From: Aporhodopirellula aestuarii | GTDB lineage: Bacteria > Planctomycetota > Planctomycetia > Pirellulales > Pirellulaceae | Assembly: GCF_023701485.1 (NCBI RefSeq) | Contig: NZ_JAMQBK010000029.1 | Span: forward strand, 207,501-271,500 | Direction: 5' to 3' | DNA length: 64,000 bases | Shown here: piece by piece, positions 45,480 through 55,083 of the stretch | How positions within the stretch are numbered: position 1 is the stretch's first letter | Layout of the letters: the number at the start of each line of letters is the position of its first letter | Notes under the pieces: model-generated | Database searches by the model: none | The model's input: the letters and a program-made list of their open reading frames with translations, nothing else | Told to the model about the DNA's origin: nothing | Translations under genes and position numbers: made by a program

Positions 45480-47300
45480 TCAGTCTTCTGTTTCGCTCGG
45501 CAGCCACAAGTCGACGCAATTGCAGGCGACATCATCGTGACCCAGCAATTCGCGGTACCAAGGCTGCAGACGAATCTGAACGCTGTCTGATTCGTTCGGC
45601 TCGACGAATGCCAAACGAACTCGCGGCGTTCCTCCCGCGAGTGTCGACCAAAAATCAAGCGACGACGCGTGATCAAAGTGGTCACGCATCCGCATCGGAA
45701 GGTTGGTTGATTCACCGACATACAAAACGGTGCCTTGGCCAGACTCGATCTTGTAGACACCGCCAAACGGTTCGTTTGAGTTCGGCCAATGGATCTTCTC
45801 GGGTGTCACTGCGGTCGTTTTCTTAAACAGGTCGGTTGCGTTTTTCTTGCCGCCCTGCCCTGCCCTGCCGCCGCGCTTGTTGGCCTGAGCGATCACGGCC
45901 GGAGCAAGTGATCGCAATTTCAATGTGCCCCACCGTAGCGTGAACGGGTCACAGGCCGGTGCGACTTGAGATGCAATCGTATCAAACTGACGCACGATCT
46001 CAGGATCGATCAGCAGATCATCGAGCGTCCACTTGGGATAGCGATCGGCGGTCAATCGCCATGCGATTTCACTCGCAAAACGATAACGCTCGAGCGTCTC
46101 GTCAGGCACGATGGTTGGCTCGCTCGGTTGCAAGTTCTCGGCGGATAACGTGCCGACAAACCGAAGCTGTGCAAGCTGCTTGCGTAGCTCGAGTTCGCTG
46201 GCGGTGGATCCTCCCTCGCGGCATGCGGTGATGAATCGCTCATTCATGACGGAATCGAGCAGGACGCGATCAACCGAAAATCCAGCATGCGATTGCCGAA
46301 ACGCTTCAATGACGATTTCATCGTTCTCATCGTCCGGCGAACTGCCAAACTCCAAGGACATTTGCAGTCCCAGGCTTTGAGTGGCCTTTCGTTTTTCGGC
46401 CGCCCGCTGTTTGTCGGGGATCTTCTTGTCGCGTTTGCCTGCGGCGGTCGAAGGCACGCTTCGCAATGGATCCGCGGAGCCCACGAGAGGGTCACCGACG
46501 GTGATTTGTTGCAAACGCTCGTTACCCAATTGAGCGTACTCTTCGCTCATGTCGAACGTGATGTATTGCCGGCCGAGTTTCTTGGCTACGGCCGCCGTCG
46601 TGCCGCTGCCGCTAAACGGATCGAGAACGATTTCATCTCCGTTGCTCGAAGAGCGGATGATTCTGCCGAGCAGGTGTTCTGGCATTTGGCAGCCATGGAA
46701 CCCCGCTCGTTCTTTGAATGTGCCGGCGACACGAGGGAAATACCACACGTCTTCATCGGCCGAAAATCCCGATGGCAAATCTTGCGGGCGTAGGATCCAA
46801 GTATCGTCCGGCATCCGCCCTTTGGAATTCGCGCGTTTGTCGTTGTAGACCAATTGTCGAGCCGATGGCACGCGCAGGTTCGGATCGTCTGCGTTGAACG
46901 TAAACTTGTTTGGGTCTTTGACGAAATGAAACAGATGTGCGTGCGAACGCGTGAACTTGTATTTGCAATGCACGCCGAACGTGTAGTACCAAATCACCCA
47001 ACTGCGGCACGTGAACCCGATTCGTTGGGAGAGAACTTTGAGTTCGGCCGCGTACTCGTCGCCGATCGCCAGCCAGAAGGCGCCGTCTGATTTGAGAACA
47101 CGATGCACGCCGCGGATCCAGTTTTCAGACCATCGCAGGTAGTCATCCGACTCCAGGGAGTCTTCGTAGACGTCGTATTGATAGCCGATATTGAAAGGAG
47201 GATCGGCAAAAACCAGATCCACCGTGCCTGCGGGAAGTTCTGCCATTCCCGCAACGCAATCGCCGGCATGGATTTGATTGAGCAGATCGATCGATATCAT
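45480..47300 (-). CDS. beta-class DNA methyltransferase fused to a GIY-YIG nuclease-type domain
   Basis: The ATG at 47300 gives 606 residues. The methyltransferase (about 1-270) has motif IV DPPFNIGY at D33, an RSHAHLFHF block and, after it, motif I LDPFSGSGTTAAVAKKLG (about 226-243). This beta-class order and DPPF suggest N6-adenine or N4-cytosine methylation. Residues 300-470 form a basic, mainly helical middle (YRFASEIAWRLTADRYPKW) without a known family. A Gly-rich linker encoded by a CCCTG repeat (GGRAGQGG, about 477-484) follows. Residues 513-600 are a GIY-YIG domain: GGVYKIESGQGTVLYVGES, TNLPMRMRDHF (helix arginines), with a Glu (E584) and Asn (N594) near the usual places. It could be a one-chain restriction-modification enzyme or a methyltransferase with a structural GIY-YIG module. 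Confidence 0.85.
   Translation of the reverse strand: MISIDLLNQIHAGDCVAGMAELPAGTVDLVFADPPFNIGYQYDVYEDSLESDDYLRWSENWIRGVHRVLKSDGAFWLAIGDEYAAELKVLSQRIGFTCRSWVIWYYTFGVHCKYKFTRSHAHLFHFVKDPNKFTFNADDPNLRVPSARQLVYNDKRANSKGRMPDDTWILRPQDLPSGFSADEDVWYFPRVAGTFKERAGFHGCQMPEHLLGRIIRSSSNGDEIVLDPFSGSGTTAAVAKKLGRQYITFDMSEEYAQLGNERLQQITVGDPLVGSADPLRSVPSTAAGKRDKKIPDKQRAAEKRKATQSLGLQMSLEFGSSPDDENDEIVIEAFRQSHAGFSVDRVLLDSVMNERFITACREGGSTASELELRKQLAQLRFVGTLSAENLQPSEPTIVPDETLERYRFASEIAWRLTADRYPKWTLDDLLIDPEIVRQFDTIASQVAPACDPFTLRWGTLKLRSLAPAVIAQANKRGGRAGQGGKKNATDLFKKTTAVTPEKIHWPNSNEPFGGVYKIESGQGTVLYVGESTNLPMRMRDHFDHASSLDFWSTLAGGTPRVRLAFVEPNESDSVQIRLQPWYRELLGHDDVACNCVDLWLPSETED
45850..45870 (+). repeat. CCCTG-type short repeat, three units, in frame
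   Basis: The stretch CGCCCTGCCCTGCCCTGCCG within these positions forms the interdomain linker of the methyltransferase fusion, encoding GGRAGQGG on the minus strand. Confidence 0.7.
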
Positions 47301-47354
47301 TCGAGCCTGGCGATTGGATGCGTGACGAGGACGCCACAGAGGATGGATCGCGTA

Positions 47355-49355
47355 TTAACCTTGCGGCCGAATGATCCACCAAATCCGCTGCAGAATCAAC
47401 GCCTCTTCCACCCGAGCATCTCGCATTTGGGTTGCGAGTTTGGCTGCCGGTTCCGGCGTCCCGTCCAGACCTGCCAAATACGAGACATGTTGCAGGCGAC
47501 TGTCAAAGTCCGAAAGCTCACTGATCCAGGCGGGCATCACGACGGTGGGTCGCATCGGCAAGCCCGCCAAAATTGCTGGCGAGGGTTTGGACGGCGCGGC
47601 CGATTTCCGGTTTCGTGAATTTGCTTTGTCGGCACCCGGCGAGTCGTCACTGCCAAGAGGTTGGGCCAAAACCGCTCCGCTCGCTCCTCCCGCTCCCAGG
47701 CGTGGCAGCGAACTGTCCTGAACCAAACGCATGCGATGGCCTCGCGATGTCGGCATCGACTCAGGCGGTGACGCGGCAAATGATTCGATCGCCGCTACCG
47801 CGCGGATCCAATCGGTGTCGCTCGCCGTTAAGACGCCCGCTGGTGTCATCGCCGATGGCGTGCTGCGGGCGACAATCGAATCACTCATCATCAATGAGAT
47901 CGTACGCAGCAGGTTGAAATCGCTGGCCAGGAGATCGTCGGCGAGTTCGTTGCGCAAACGTTGCAGGTCAGAATCAGCGGCGCCGCCTGACAAATCGTAG
48001 GGGCTCGACGCGAGCGGACGCCCGTGGACCATTTTCCACATCGCACCGACGAGTCCTTCGGCGAGTGATCGCGAACCGAGCAGTCGTTCCGGCCAGTCGG
48101 CATCCGGATCGGCTGGGGCCAAGCGACGCCGGCCATCAGGTAAGTCGTAAAACCGACCTGCCGGTGCGTTGGGTCGAATCGGCAGCCACGGCGAAATCGT
48201 CGCGGCGAGTTGCCAGTAATCATGCTGTGAGATCGCTTGGTTGCGGTCACCGCCGACCTGCGGCAAATCATGGCAGCGTTGGCAACGGAGGTCCGCATTG
48301 AGTGCAACGGCCGCCGTCGTCACTAACGTTTCATGCTCGCCGAGCGGTCGCAACAACTCATGAAACGATGCCGTCGCGGCAGCGTTGGTGTCTTTGGCAG
48401 TTTCTGATTTGCCCGAGCTTGTTTTTCGTTCAACGAACCACGACGCAATCAGACGATCGAATCCGTGTCCTGAACTGAGCGTTTGGCTGATCTGTTTGCC
48501 CATCAATCGATCCGATGACGATGTCAGCGATTCGGCCGGCCGAGACGCGATCGCCGCAAGCACTTGGCTTGCCAATGCGTCTGTATTGCGAGTCTCGGAG
48601 AGTGCCGCCAACATCCGTTCGCTGTTGCCGATCGCATGTTCGGGCACACGGATACCAAACTTGTCGTGCAAGCGTTTGGAAACAGCGTCCGCTGGCATCA
48701 TGTCGGTTGGTTGCACTCCGACACGATCCCAATACCGTTCCAAGCGGTCGGTCATCACCGTCGACACCAATGTCAATGCTTGGGGAGTCGGTTTGGACGC
48801 ATCGGTTTGATCGCTGCCGTTTAGCGGGGCGTTATCAAACAGGCCAATGGAATCCGGCCGAAATGCATCGGGATCGGTCGAACCGTCAGCCAATTCAATC
48901 GTCCGCGAAGGCAATGTACCACCGGTGCCGTCATCCTCGCCAGCAGTCTCCGGTGCAAAGGTTGGTTGTGATTGTGCGGCGGAATTCGAATCCAGGTCCG
49001 AGTTGGCAAACGTTTCAGTGGGGGCCGACGATGTCGGGGTTTGGGCGATGTTGATTTGGTTTCGGTACCGCAGGCCGATGATGGTGCCGATCGCAAACAG
49101 CACGATCGAAGCGGAGGCTAAGGCGAACCGCCAATTCGACGAAGTGTTCTTTTGGGTGCGAAGGGATTTCTTTTGTGATGTGCGGGCACCTGAGGTGTCC
49201 AGCCGTTGCAGGATCACACGGCTTTGATCGGGCGGCGATTGGCCGCCGATGACCTCCGACAAGAGGGCATCGAGCATCGCATCTTCAGCGTCCGCAGGAC
49301 TCGCGCCGCGGGAATCGTCAGGAAGATCGGAGTCGAGTGGTTCAGAGGGATTCAT
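47355..49355 (-). CDS. transmembrane anti-sigma-like protein with an extracytoplasmic CxxCH (DUF1549/1553-like) region
   Basis: The ATG at 49355 gives 666 residues. Residues 1-72 are acidic then basic and contain MLDALLSEVIGGQSPPDQSR, an N-terminal pattern I associate with planctomycete proteins encoded beside ECF sigma factors. One membrane segment lies at 76-95. The rest is extracytoplasmic. Residues 190-310 are helical. C358-Q-R-C361-H362 (LRCQRCHDLPQ) is a c-type haem motif. SDFNLLRTISLMMSDSIVARS near the end resembles the DUF1553 helix block, so this part looks like a reduced PSCyt module. The ECF sigma factor gene is 66 bp upstream, so it may hold the sigma factor at the membrane. Sensing of haem, redox state or a ligand is inference. 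Confidence 0.65.
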   Translation of the reverse strand: MNPSEPLDSDLPDDSRGASPADAEDAMLDALLSEVIGGQSPPDQSRVILQRLDTSGARTSQKKSLRTQKNTSSNWRFALASASIVLFAIGTIIGLRYRNQINIAQTPTSSAPTETFANSDLDSNSAAQSQPTFAPETAGEDDGTGGTLPSRTIELADGSTDPDAFRPDSIGLFDNAPLNGSDQTDASKPTPQALTLVSTVMTDRLERYWDRVGVQPTDMMPADAVSKRLHDKFGIRVPEHAIGNSERMLAALSETRNTDALASQVLAAIASRPAESLTSSSDRLMGKQISQTLSSGHGFDRLIASWFVERKTSSGKSETAKDTNAAATASFHELLRPLGEHETLVTTAAVALNADLRCQRCHDLPQVGGDRNQAISQHDYWQLAATISPWLPIRPNAPAGRFYDLPDGRRRLAPADPDADWPERLLGSRSLAEGLVGAMWKMVHGRPLASSPYDLSGGAADSDLQRLRNELADDLLASDFNLLRTISLMMSDSIVARSTPSAMTPAGVLTASDTDWIRAVAAIESFAASPPESMPTSRGHRMRLVQDSSLPRLGAGGASGAVLAQPLGSDDSPGADKANSRNRKSAAPSKPSPAILAGLPMRPTVVMPAWISELSDFDSRLQHVSYLAGLDGTPEPAAKLATQMRDARVEEALILQRIWWIIRPQG

Positions 49356-49421
49356 GTTGGGCCGCCTCAGGGGACGGGGTGTGTCGATCGGTGGTGGGAA
49401 GCGTTTCGCTCCAAAACAAAT

Positions 49422-49949
49422 TCAAACGTTTGTGGTGTCGATGGAGGACCGTAGTCGTTCGGCAACGCACTCTCGCAGTTGCGCTTTGGCTCGTTGCATC
49501 AAATTGCGAGCCCCGTGATCGGAAATGCCGAGTTCTTCACCGATTTCGACCCGCGGGGCGTTTTCGACAAATCGCATCTCCAAAGCTCGCCGAGCTCGGT
49601 CGCTTAACTGCTCCATGCATCGACGCAACGCGTCGACCGCTTCGTCGCCTGTCAAATCCTTACCCGCCCAACGTTGCCAGCTTTCATCTAGCAGCGAGGT
49701 GGAGTCGGTGACCTGCATTCGGCCCAACTTGCGATGGTTGGAAACGAGTAGGTTGTACGCGGTTCGGCGGAGATATTCCGACGTTGCTTGGTCGGAATGT
49801 TGAACGAAATTGTCACGACGAAGTACCCGCAGAAACGTCTCCTGCGTCAAATCGTCCGCGGTGGTGGCGTCGCAACCGAGCACGCGAAGGTATCGCCAGA
49901 TTCCATTCTGGTGCCGCTGAATCAATTCGGCGGGAGAACGCTCACTCAC
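49422..49949 (-). CDS. ECF-type RNA polymerase sigma factor
   Basis: The GTG at 49949 gives 175 residues. Region 2 is ELIQRHQNGIWRYLRVLG...ADDLTQETFLRVLRRD, with the linker and then region 4 LSDRARRALEMRFVENAPR...IGEELGISDHGARNLMQRAK, a helix-turn-helix that reads -35 elements. There is no region 1 or 3, as expected for the extracytoplasmic function class. The start overlaps the DUF1501 stop (GTGA, 49946-49949), so it is translated from the DUF1549-DUF1501 message. The CxxCH transmembrane protein follows. The order suggests that sigma activity tracks, or controls, the cytochrome-type gene pair. Confidence 0.93.
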   Translation of the reverse strand: MSERSPAELIQRHQNGIWRYLRVLGCDATTADDLTQETFLRVLRRDNFVQHSDQATSEYLRRTAYNLLVSNHRKLGRMQVTDSTSLLDESWQRWAGKDLTGDEAVDALRRCMEQLSDRARRALEMRFVENAPRVEIGEELGISDHGARNLMQRAKAQLRECVAERLRSSIDTTNV

Positions 49950-51214
49950 GCAATCAGTTCACTGATCAGCTTTCCGCCGCCGGCGATCTTCATCGGACGC
50001 CCGTTCTTGCTGGTGAAGGTCGTGTCGGTCGAAATGCCCAATCCTTTGCAGACGGTGGTCATTAAATCTTCGGCGCTGTAGGGCTCGGTCACGACGGCGC
50101 TGCCGTCGCTGCTGGTTTCGCCGACCGCCAATCCGCCCTTGATATCGCCGCCGCCAACCACGCAGGACCAGGCCCTCGCGAAGTGATCGCGGCCGGCGCC
50201 CTGGTTGATTCTCGGGGTTCTTCCGAATTCGCCCATCCACATCACGACGGTGTCGTCGATCAATTCCCGCTGCGCCAAATCTTCGACCAGCGCACTCATC
50301 GCTTTGTCGAGTTGGGGCAGTTTTTGATCTTTGAGGATGGTGTGAATGCCATTGTGGTTGTCCCATCCGCCCAGGTCGACTTCGACAAACGGGACCCCGG
50401 CTTCGACCAAACGTCGGGCGAGCAAGCATCCTTGCCCAAACCCATTGGTGCCGTAGCGTTCTTTGACCTCTTCGGGCTCCTCGTCGACTTTAAAAGCCTT
50501 CATCTGGTCGCTCGTCATCAGGTCGAACGTCTTTTGAAGGACTTTGGCGTGTTCCGCTGCGGGCGTGTCACGCGTGCGGCTGGAGAAACCATCTTCGATC
50601 AGTTTCAGCGCCGCCATCCGCTGCAGCAGACGTTGGTCGCTCATCTTCATTTCAAGGTTGCGAACACGTCCGTTGCTCGAGACCGCGAAAGGCGACCAGG
50701 CCATGCCCAAGAATCCCGGGCCTGTGCCGGCGCCACCGACGGCGACGAACGGCGGGATTTCCAGTTCGGGACGCTGTGAGATCAGCTCGTGAGCGATCAC
50801 GCTGCCGTAACCGGGGTGTTCGATGTTTGGATTGGGAACGTATCCGGTGTGCATGTAGTACCGGCCGCGAGCGTGATCGGCCTCGCGGGTCGACATGCTC
50901 CGGACGATCGAAAGGTGTTTCATCTGCTGGGCCGTCATCGGCATGTGTTCGCAGATTTGCATGTCGCCGGTGGTGGAGATCGGCCGGAACGGGCCGCTCG
51001 TCGGTGCTCCCGGTTTTAAGTCCCAGATGTCGATCGTCGACGGACCGCCACCCATCCACAACAAAATCGCCGACTTGCGATTCCGCTTCATCTCGGCCGC
51101 ATTGGCCTGGATCGCGTTGCCGAGTGAGAACGCCGCCGCGGCAGCCGCTGACGATCCCGCCAAATGGCTCATGAAGTGACGGCGGGTCATGCCCGAAGGG
51201 GTTGAGAGGTCCAT
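49946..51214 (-). CDS. DUF1501 protein with a Tat-like leader
   Basis: The ATG at 51214 gives 422 residues. The leader TRRHFMSHLAGSSAAAAAAF resembles a twin-arginine signal with one substituted position. The body shows the DUF1501 marks LLWMGGGPSTIDIWDLKPG, GFGQGCLLARRLVEAGVPFVE, DNHNGIHT and WMGEFGRTPRINQGAGRDHF, a fold related to alkaline phosphatase and sulfatase. DUF1501 genes are almost always paired with DUF1549/DUF1553 genes in planctomycetes, as here (109-bp or longer gap upstream). The biochemical activity is not established; a role in periplasmic carbohydrate use is often suggested. It is followed by the sigma factor with a 4-base overlap. Confidence 0.92.
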   Translation of the reverse strand: MDLSTPSGMTRRHFMSHLAGSSAAAAAAFSLGNAIQANAAEMKRNRKSAILLWMGGGPSTIDIWDLKPGAPTSGPFRPISTTGDMQICEHMPMTAQQMKHLSIVRSMSTREADHARGRYYMHTGYVPNPNIEHPGYGSVIAHELISQRPELEIPPFVAVGGAGTGPGFLGMAWSPFAVSSNGRVRNLEMKMSDQRLLQRMAALKLIEDGFSSRTRDTPAAEHAKVLQKTFDLMTSDQMKAFKVDEEPEEVKERYGTNGFGQGCLLARRLVEAGVPFVEVDLGGWDNHNGIHTILKDQKLPQLDKAMSALVEDLAQRELIDDTVVMWMGEFGRTPRINQGAGRDHFARAWSCVVGGGDIKGGLAVGETSSDGSAVVTEPYSAEDLMTTVCKGLGISTDTTFTSKNGRPMKIAGGGKLISELIA

Positions 51215-51322
51215 GGTAGATCTTCAGGTGATAGGTAACAGGTGGGAACAGGTGGCGGATGAAAGCGATCGAGGGGACGGCGGCATCACACGTGAATGCT
51301 GACCGCCGAATGCTTTCGATTG

Positions 51323-53008
51323 TTAATGCTGCATGATGAATTCGTTGCTGTTGATGATCGCCCACCAAACGTCCTGCAGCATTTCTTTTTCGTTGCCGCC
51401 ACGGGCAGCAAGCAGTTTGCCCGCAACATTCGTTTCAATCTTGGTCGGACGGCGAGCCAATCCGGTCAGGTACAATTGCGTGAGCCGATCACGCGGTGAA
51501 CTCCCCGATTTGGACAGGCGATCGATAAAGGACCCCGGTTCGACACTCGTCGCGTTCTTCGTCAACGCTCCGTTGAATAGCATCAAAGCTTGCGGAATCG
51601 ATCCGTTAAACGTCGTCGCTTCATCTCCTTCATCGGTTCCGAACGCGACAACAAATTGTGATAGCCATTGGCGTCGTTCGGCTTCCTGTTCGGCGTAACT
51701 TCCTTTGCCCTTCGCATCCGACGCCGCCACCAGCGACGCGTAGAGTTGCTCGGCACTCATTTGACGCAGGTAAAAACGCGAGAACTTGGGAGACTCTCCG
51801 ATCGATGGATCGTCGACCGCGTTTTGCTTGCCCAGTACCGCGGCGAGCTGATAGGGGCGGCTCAGCGTGATCCATGTGATCAATTGTTTGAGATCGTAGC
51901 TCGATTTGCGGAACTCCTTACCAAGTGAATCGAGGAGTTCAGGGTGCGAGGATGGGTTGTGTGGACCGAGGTCGTCAATCGGTCGTGTAAAGCCAAAGCC
52001 TAAGAACAACGACCACATGCGGTTGACGATCATCTTGTCGAGATACTCGCTTTCGAGCATCAGCCGCGCGAGTTCTTCGCGGCGATTGACGTCTTCGATG
52101 TAGCCGCTTCTGCCGACTTCAGTTCCATCGGTGAAGACCGGATAGGCGACTTTCTGCAAACCATTGCGAAGTTCATAAAACAGCAAGGCGTTTTCGGGGT
52201 TGCCCGATTCACCGGCAAAGTCTTCGCTGACCAGTTCCGCCGACTCGATGTCGTTGGTGCCATCGACGAATCGACGCAACGCCCGGGTCTGTCGGAAGAA
52301 CGCGTTGAATTCCCAGAACTTCTGTTGCTTCCATTGATTGAACGGATGGTTGTGGCACTGGGTGCACTGTACTTGTTGCCCCAAGAAGATTCGTGACACA
52401 CTGCTTGTTGCGAGTGTCCCCTTTTCCTCATTGACCTTGCCGATCAGAAAGTTGACCGCCCCGTTGAAATTGGGATTCCCGGGTTTGGTCGAACCTTCTG
52501 CGGTGATTAGTTCAAAGACCATTCGGTCGTATGTTTTGTTCCGCGCAAAACTGTCACGCAGGTATTTCTGCATGCCTGTGCGGTTGGTCAAATCGCGTCG
52601 GTCGTTTCCGCCGCCGCGTCCGATCAACAGGTTCGTCCAGATCGTTCCCCAGTGGTTGGCGTATTCTTCGGTGTAGCGATCATCCTGAAGTAATTTCTGA
52701 ACCAATGCGGCGCGTTTGTCCGCGGACCGATCTGACATGAACTCCGACAATTCTTCGTACTTCGGAATCCGTCCGATCACATCGAGGTACACCCGGCGGC
52801 ACCACTGTGCGTCATCGACCTCGCCGGCCGGGCGGATCTCGTAATCTCGCCAAACCTGTTCGATCGAATCGTTGATCATTTCGACCTGAGGTGGCACCGC
52901 TGGTCCGGCGGCCGGGGCGAAAGACGCCGTTGCGACGCTGACGAGTCCGGCGAACAGGATGCCGAGACAAGGTTGCAAGCAATCAGATCGGTTCAGTGAA
53001 AGGTGCAT
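51323..53008 (-). CDS. DUF1549/DUF1553 (PSCyt2/PSCyt3) cytochrome-type protein
   Basis: The ATG at 53008 follows an in-frame TTG (53044). It is preferred because a signal peptide ([19 protein letters not shown]) then sits near the N-terminus. The DUF1549 part has [29 protein letters not shown] and the haem-type motif [13 protein letters not shown]. The DUF1553 part has [41 protein letters not shown] and ENATS-like C-terminal helices. It lacks the N-terminal PSCyt1 domain present in the paralogue at 57427. It is probably a periplasmic c-type haem protein working with DUF1501, and it heads the gene run that includes the ECF sigma factor. Confidence 0.9.
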   Translation of the reverse strand: MHLSLNRSDCLQPCLGILFAGLVSVATASFAPAAGPAVPPQVEMINDSIEQVWRDYEIRPAGEVDDAQWCRRVYLDVIGRIPKYEELSEFMSDRSADKRAALVQKLLQDDRYTEEYANHWGTIWTNLLIGRGGGNDRRDLTNRTGMQKYLRDSFARNKTYDRMVFELITAEGSTKPGNPNFNGAVNFLIGKVNEEKGTLATSSVSRIFLGQQVQCTQCHNHPFNQWKQQKFWEFNAFFRQTRALRRFVDGTNDIESAELVSEDFAGESGNPENALLFYELRNGLQKVAYPVFTDGTEVGRSGYIEDVNRREELARLMLESEYLDKMIVNRMWSLFLGFGFTRPIDDLGPHNPSSHPELLDSLGKEFRKSSYDLKQLITWITLSRPYQLAAVLGKQNAVDDPSIGESPKFSRFYLRQMSAEQLYASLVAASDAKGKGSYAEQEAERRQWLSQFVVAFGTDEGDEATTFNGSIPQALMLFNGALTKNATSVEPGSFIDRLSKSGSSPRDRLTQLYLTGLARRPTKIETNVAGKLLAARGGNEKEMLQDVWWAIINSNEFIMQH

Positions 53009-53257
53009 CAATTTCAACTTGATCGGGAACACTTTGCGAGACAAAAGAGAAGAGGAACCACACCTCTTTGTGGATGGTTTTTTGTCGCATCTGACGTCCT
53101 AAACGCGTCATCGGTAGTGATGTACTCACTTCCGCACCACCACTGGCGACGGTCGGACCATCTAGAGAAGTTGCCGATTCGGTGTGTCGTCGCCTGCGCA
53201 CGACACTATTCTAACACAAACGCCCGGAAAAGCAGAATTTATGGCCTCTGCAGCAAC

Positions 53258-53923
53258 CTAGCTGGCCGATCGGTTGATCAATCCGAGGACTTCGGCACGC
53301 GATTTTGGATCGGTTTTGAACGCACCCCGCATCGCGCTGGTCAGGCACAGGCTGCCGGGTTTGCGAATTCCACGCATCGTCATGCAACTGTGCGTCGATT
53401 CGACCACGACCGCGACACCCCGCGCGGACAAGCGTTCTTCAATCAAATTGGCGACCGTGTGCGTCAGTCGCTCCTGAACTTGGGGCCGCCGCGCGACTTC
53501 TTCGACCACCCGGGCGAGCTTGCTCAATCCGACAACCTTGCCGCTGGGCAGGTACGCGATGTGAGCTTTTCCGGTGAATGGCAGCAAATGGTGTTCGCAC
53601 ATGCTGCAAAAGCTGATGTCGCGGACGAGTACGATCTCGTCGTAATCCTCGTCGAATACTTTGTCCAAATGCCGTCCCGGATCCGATTTCAGGCCCGCAA
53701 ACATCTCGGCGTACATGCGGGCGACCCGCGCCGGTGTTTCGAGCAACCCGTCTCGGTTGGGATCTTCGCCGACCGCTTCGAGGATCACCCGGACAGCAGC
53801 CTCGATCGCCGGATAATCGACCGCATCGTTTTTGGGCTCGTTTTTATCGACAAAAAAGGGCGACCGAGCGGGAGTGGCAGACTCGCTTGGCTCAGTGTTA
53901 GCGTTATTCGACGAAGCAATCAT
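53258..53923 (-). CDS. folE: GTP cyclohydrolase I
   Basis: FolE converts GTP to dihydroneopterin triphosphate, the first step of folate (or related pterin) synthesis. The sequence shows [38 protein letters not shown] with zinc cysteine and histidines, [21 protein letters not shown] and the second zinc cysteine in THSCMTMRG. The 38 residues before the fold are Ser/Asn-rich and poorly conserved. The length of 221 is normal. A plus-strand ORF of 347 codons lies opposite but has no domain. It stands alone in a 1-kb stretch. Confidence 0.96.
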   Translation of the reverse strand: MIASSNNANTEPSESATPARSPFFVDKNEPKNDAVDYPAIEAAVRVILEAVGEDPNRDGLLETPARVARMYAEMFAGLKSDPGRHLDKVFDEDYDEIVLVRDISFCSMCEHHLLPFTGKAHIAYLPSGKVVGLSKLARVVEEVARRPQVQERLTHTVANLIEERLSARGVAVVVESTHSCMTMRGIRKPGSLCLTSAMRGAFKTDPKSRAEVLGLINRSAS

Positions 53924-54042
53924 GCAAACCGGTTCCTGGGAAAATCATTCAAGAGGACGCAGAAGTATAAACGATCGTCTAGTGTTTTGTCCCGGCCGTT
54001 GAAAACGCTGTTTTGCTGCGATTTCTGCCCCCCCTCCCCCGC

Positions 54043-55083
54043 TTAGATCGGTTCGAGGGCTTCCTGGTACACACCCGCGATCATCATGACGATCCGGATG
54101 ATGAAGAAAATGAGGAATCCGGCGACCAGCAACCAAATCAAGCCGGTCGCCAACCCCGCGATCACTTTCATCGCCGACCGCGCCCGTTCATCGTAATCGC
54201 GGGCGACATGGGAAATCGACTCGGCATCGGTTCCCGACAATTCCGCGACTTCGACCTGCGTCAAAAACTCCTCGGGGAAGACGGCGGTTGCCTTCAAGGC
54301 TTCGGTTAAGGTCGCTCCGTCTCGAATCGCCAATTCCGCGTCGTCAGCCCCGCTGCGGTAGAAATCACTGTCGGTCGCATCCAGGGAGAGGCGAATCGCT
54401 TTGATCGGATCGAGCCCCGTCTCGAGTGCCAGTGACAGCGTCCACGTGAACCGCGACAACGTAATCGTCTGGAGCGAACCGCCGATGACGGGAATCTTGT
54501 AGAGCAACGGGATGGCGTTTTGGACCCCCCCCACGTTTCTCTGGAAACCGATGATCAACGCCGCGACGAATCCGAAAAACAGCAGCAGGATCCCCCAAAA
54601 CTTCAAAACCCCCGTTGGACCTCGCAGGCCGAGCCCCAACACATCGGCCATCTGGCCCCCGCTGCCCGCAGTCATCACTCCCATGATGTAGATCACCAGC
54701 GAAATCACGCCGACGCCGATGACAAACTGGATCGACGGCCAGGCGATCGCGCGTTGGAAGTTATTGCGAAGCGTGACTTGCTGTTCGTAATATTCAGCGA
54801 GTTTGAGCATCGTGCGTTCCAGACTCCCGCTCGCCTCGCCGACTTTGGTCATCGATCGCAAGAGCGGCGGAAAGAACTTCGCACGTTTGTTCATGGCATC
54901 GGCGAGCGTCGAGCCATGCATCGCTTCTTCGCGAATCGCCCGCATCGCTTCGCGTTGTTTCGGTGGCCCGTTTTTGCTTTCGCTATCGAGCAACCGCAAC
55001 ATGTCGGCGCCCGCCCGCATCCCGATCCCAAACCGCCGACAAAAATCTCTCGCGGCTTTCAATTTCATCCGCTGTCCGATCAA
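54043..55083 (-). CDS. type II secretion system F-domain membrane protein
   Basis: The ATG at 55083 gives 346 residues. Two T2SSF domains are visible: about 12-130 with FGIGMRAGADMLRLLDSE and VGEASGSLERTMLKLAEYYEQQ, and about 215-335 with TWTLSLALETGLDPIKAIRLSL and VAELSGTDAESISHVARDY. Membrane segments lie near 120-140, 165-185 and 310-335. Such proteins form the inner-membrane platform of type II secretion and type IV pili. No GspE ATPase or pilin gene is adjacent, so it is an orphan here. Its start overlaps the end of an exported-protein gene by four bases. Confidence 0.85.
   Translation of the reverse strand: MIGQRMKLKAARDFCRRFGIGMRAGADMLRLLDSESKNGPPKQREAMRAIREEAMHGSTLADAMNKRAKFFPPLLRSMTKVGEASGSLERTMLKLAEYYEQQVTLRNNFQRAIAWPSIQFVIGVGVISLVIYIMGVMTAGSGGQMADVLGLGLRGPTGVLKFWGILLLFFGFVAALIIGFQRNVGGVQNAIPLLYKIPVIGGSLQTITLSRFTWTLSLALETGLDPIKAIRLSLDATDSDFYRSGADDAELAIRDGATLTEALKATAVFPEEFLTQVEVAELSGTDAESISHVARDYDERARSAMKVIAGLATGLIWLLVAGFLIFFIIRIVMMIAGVYQEALEPI

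Noticed and set aside
53003-54046. 347-codon plus-strand ORF opposite folE
   Set aside because: Longer than folE but without any motif. The minus strand carries all GTP cyclohydrolase I zinc and catalytic motifs.
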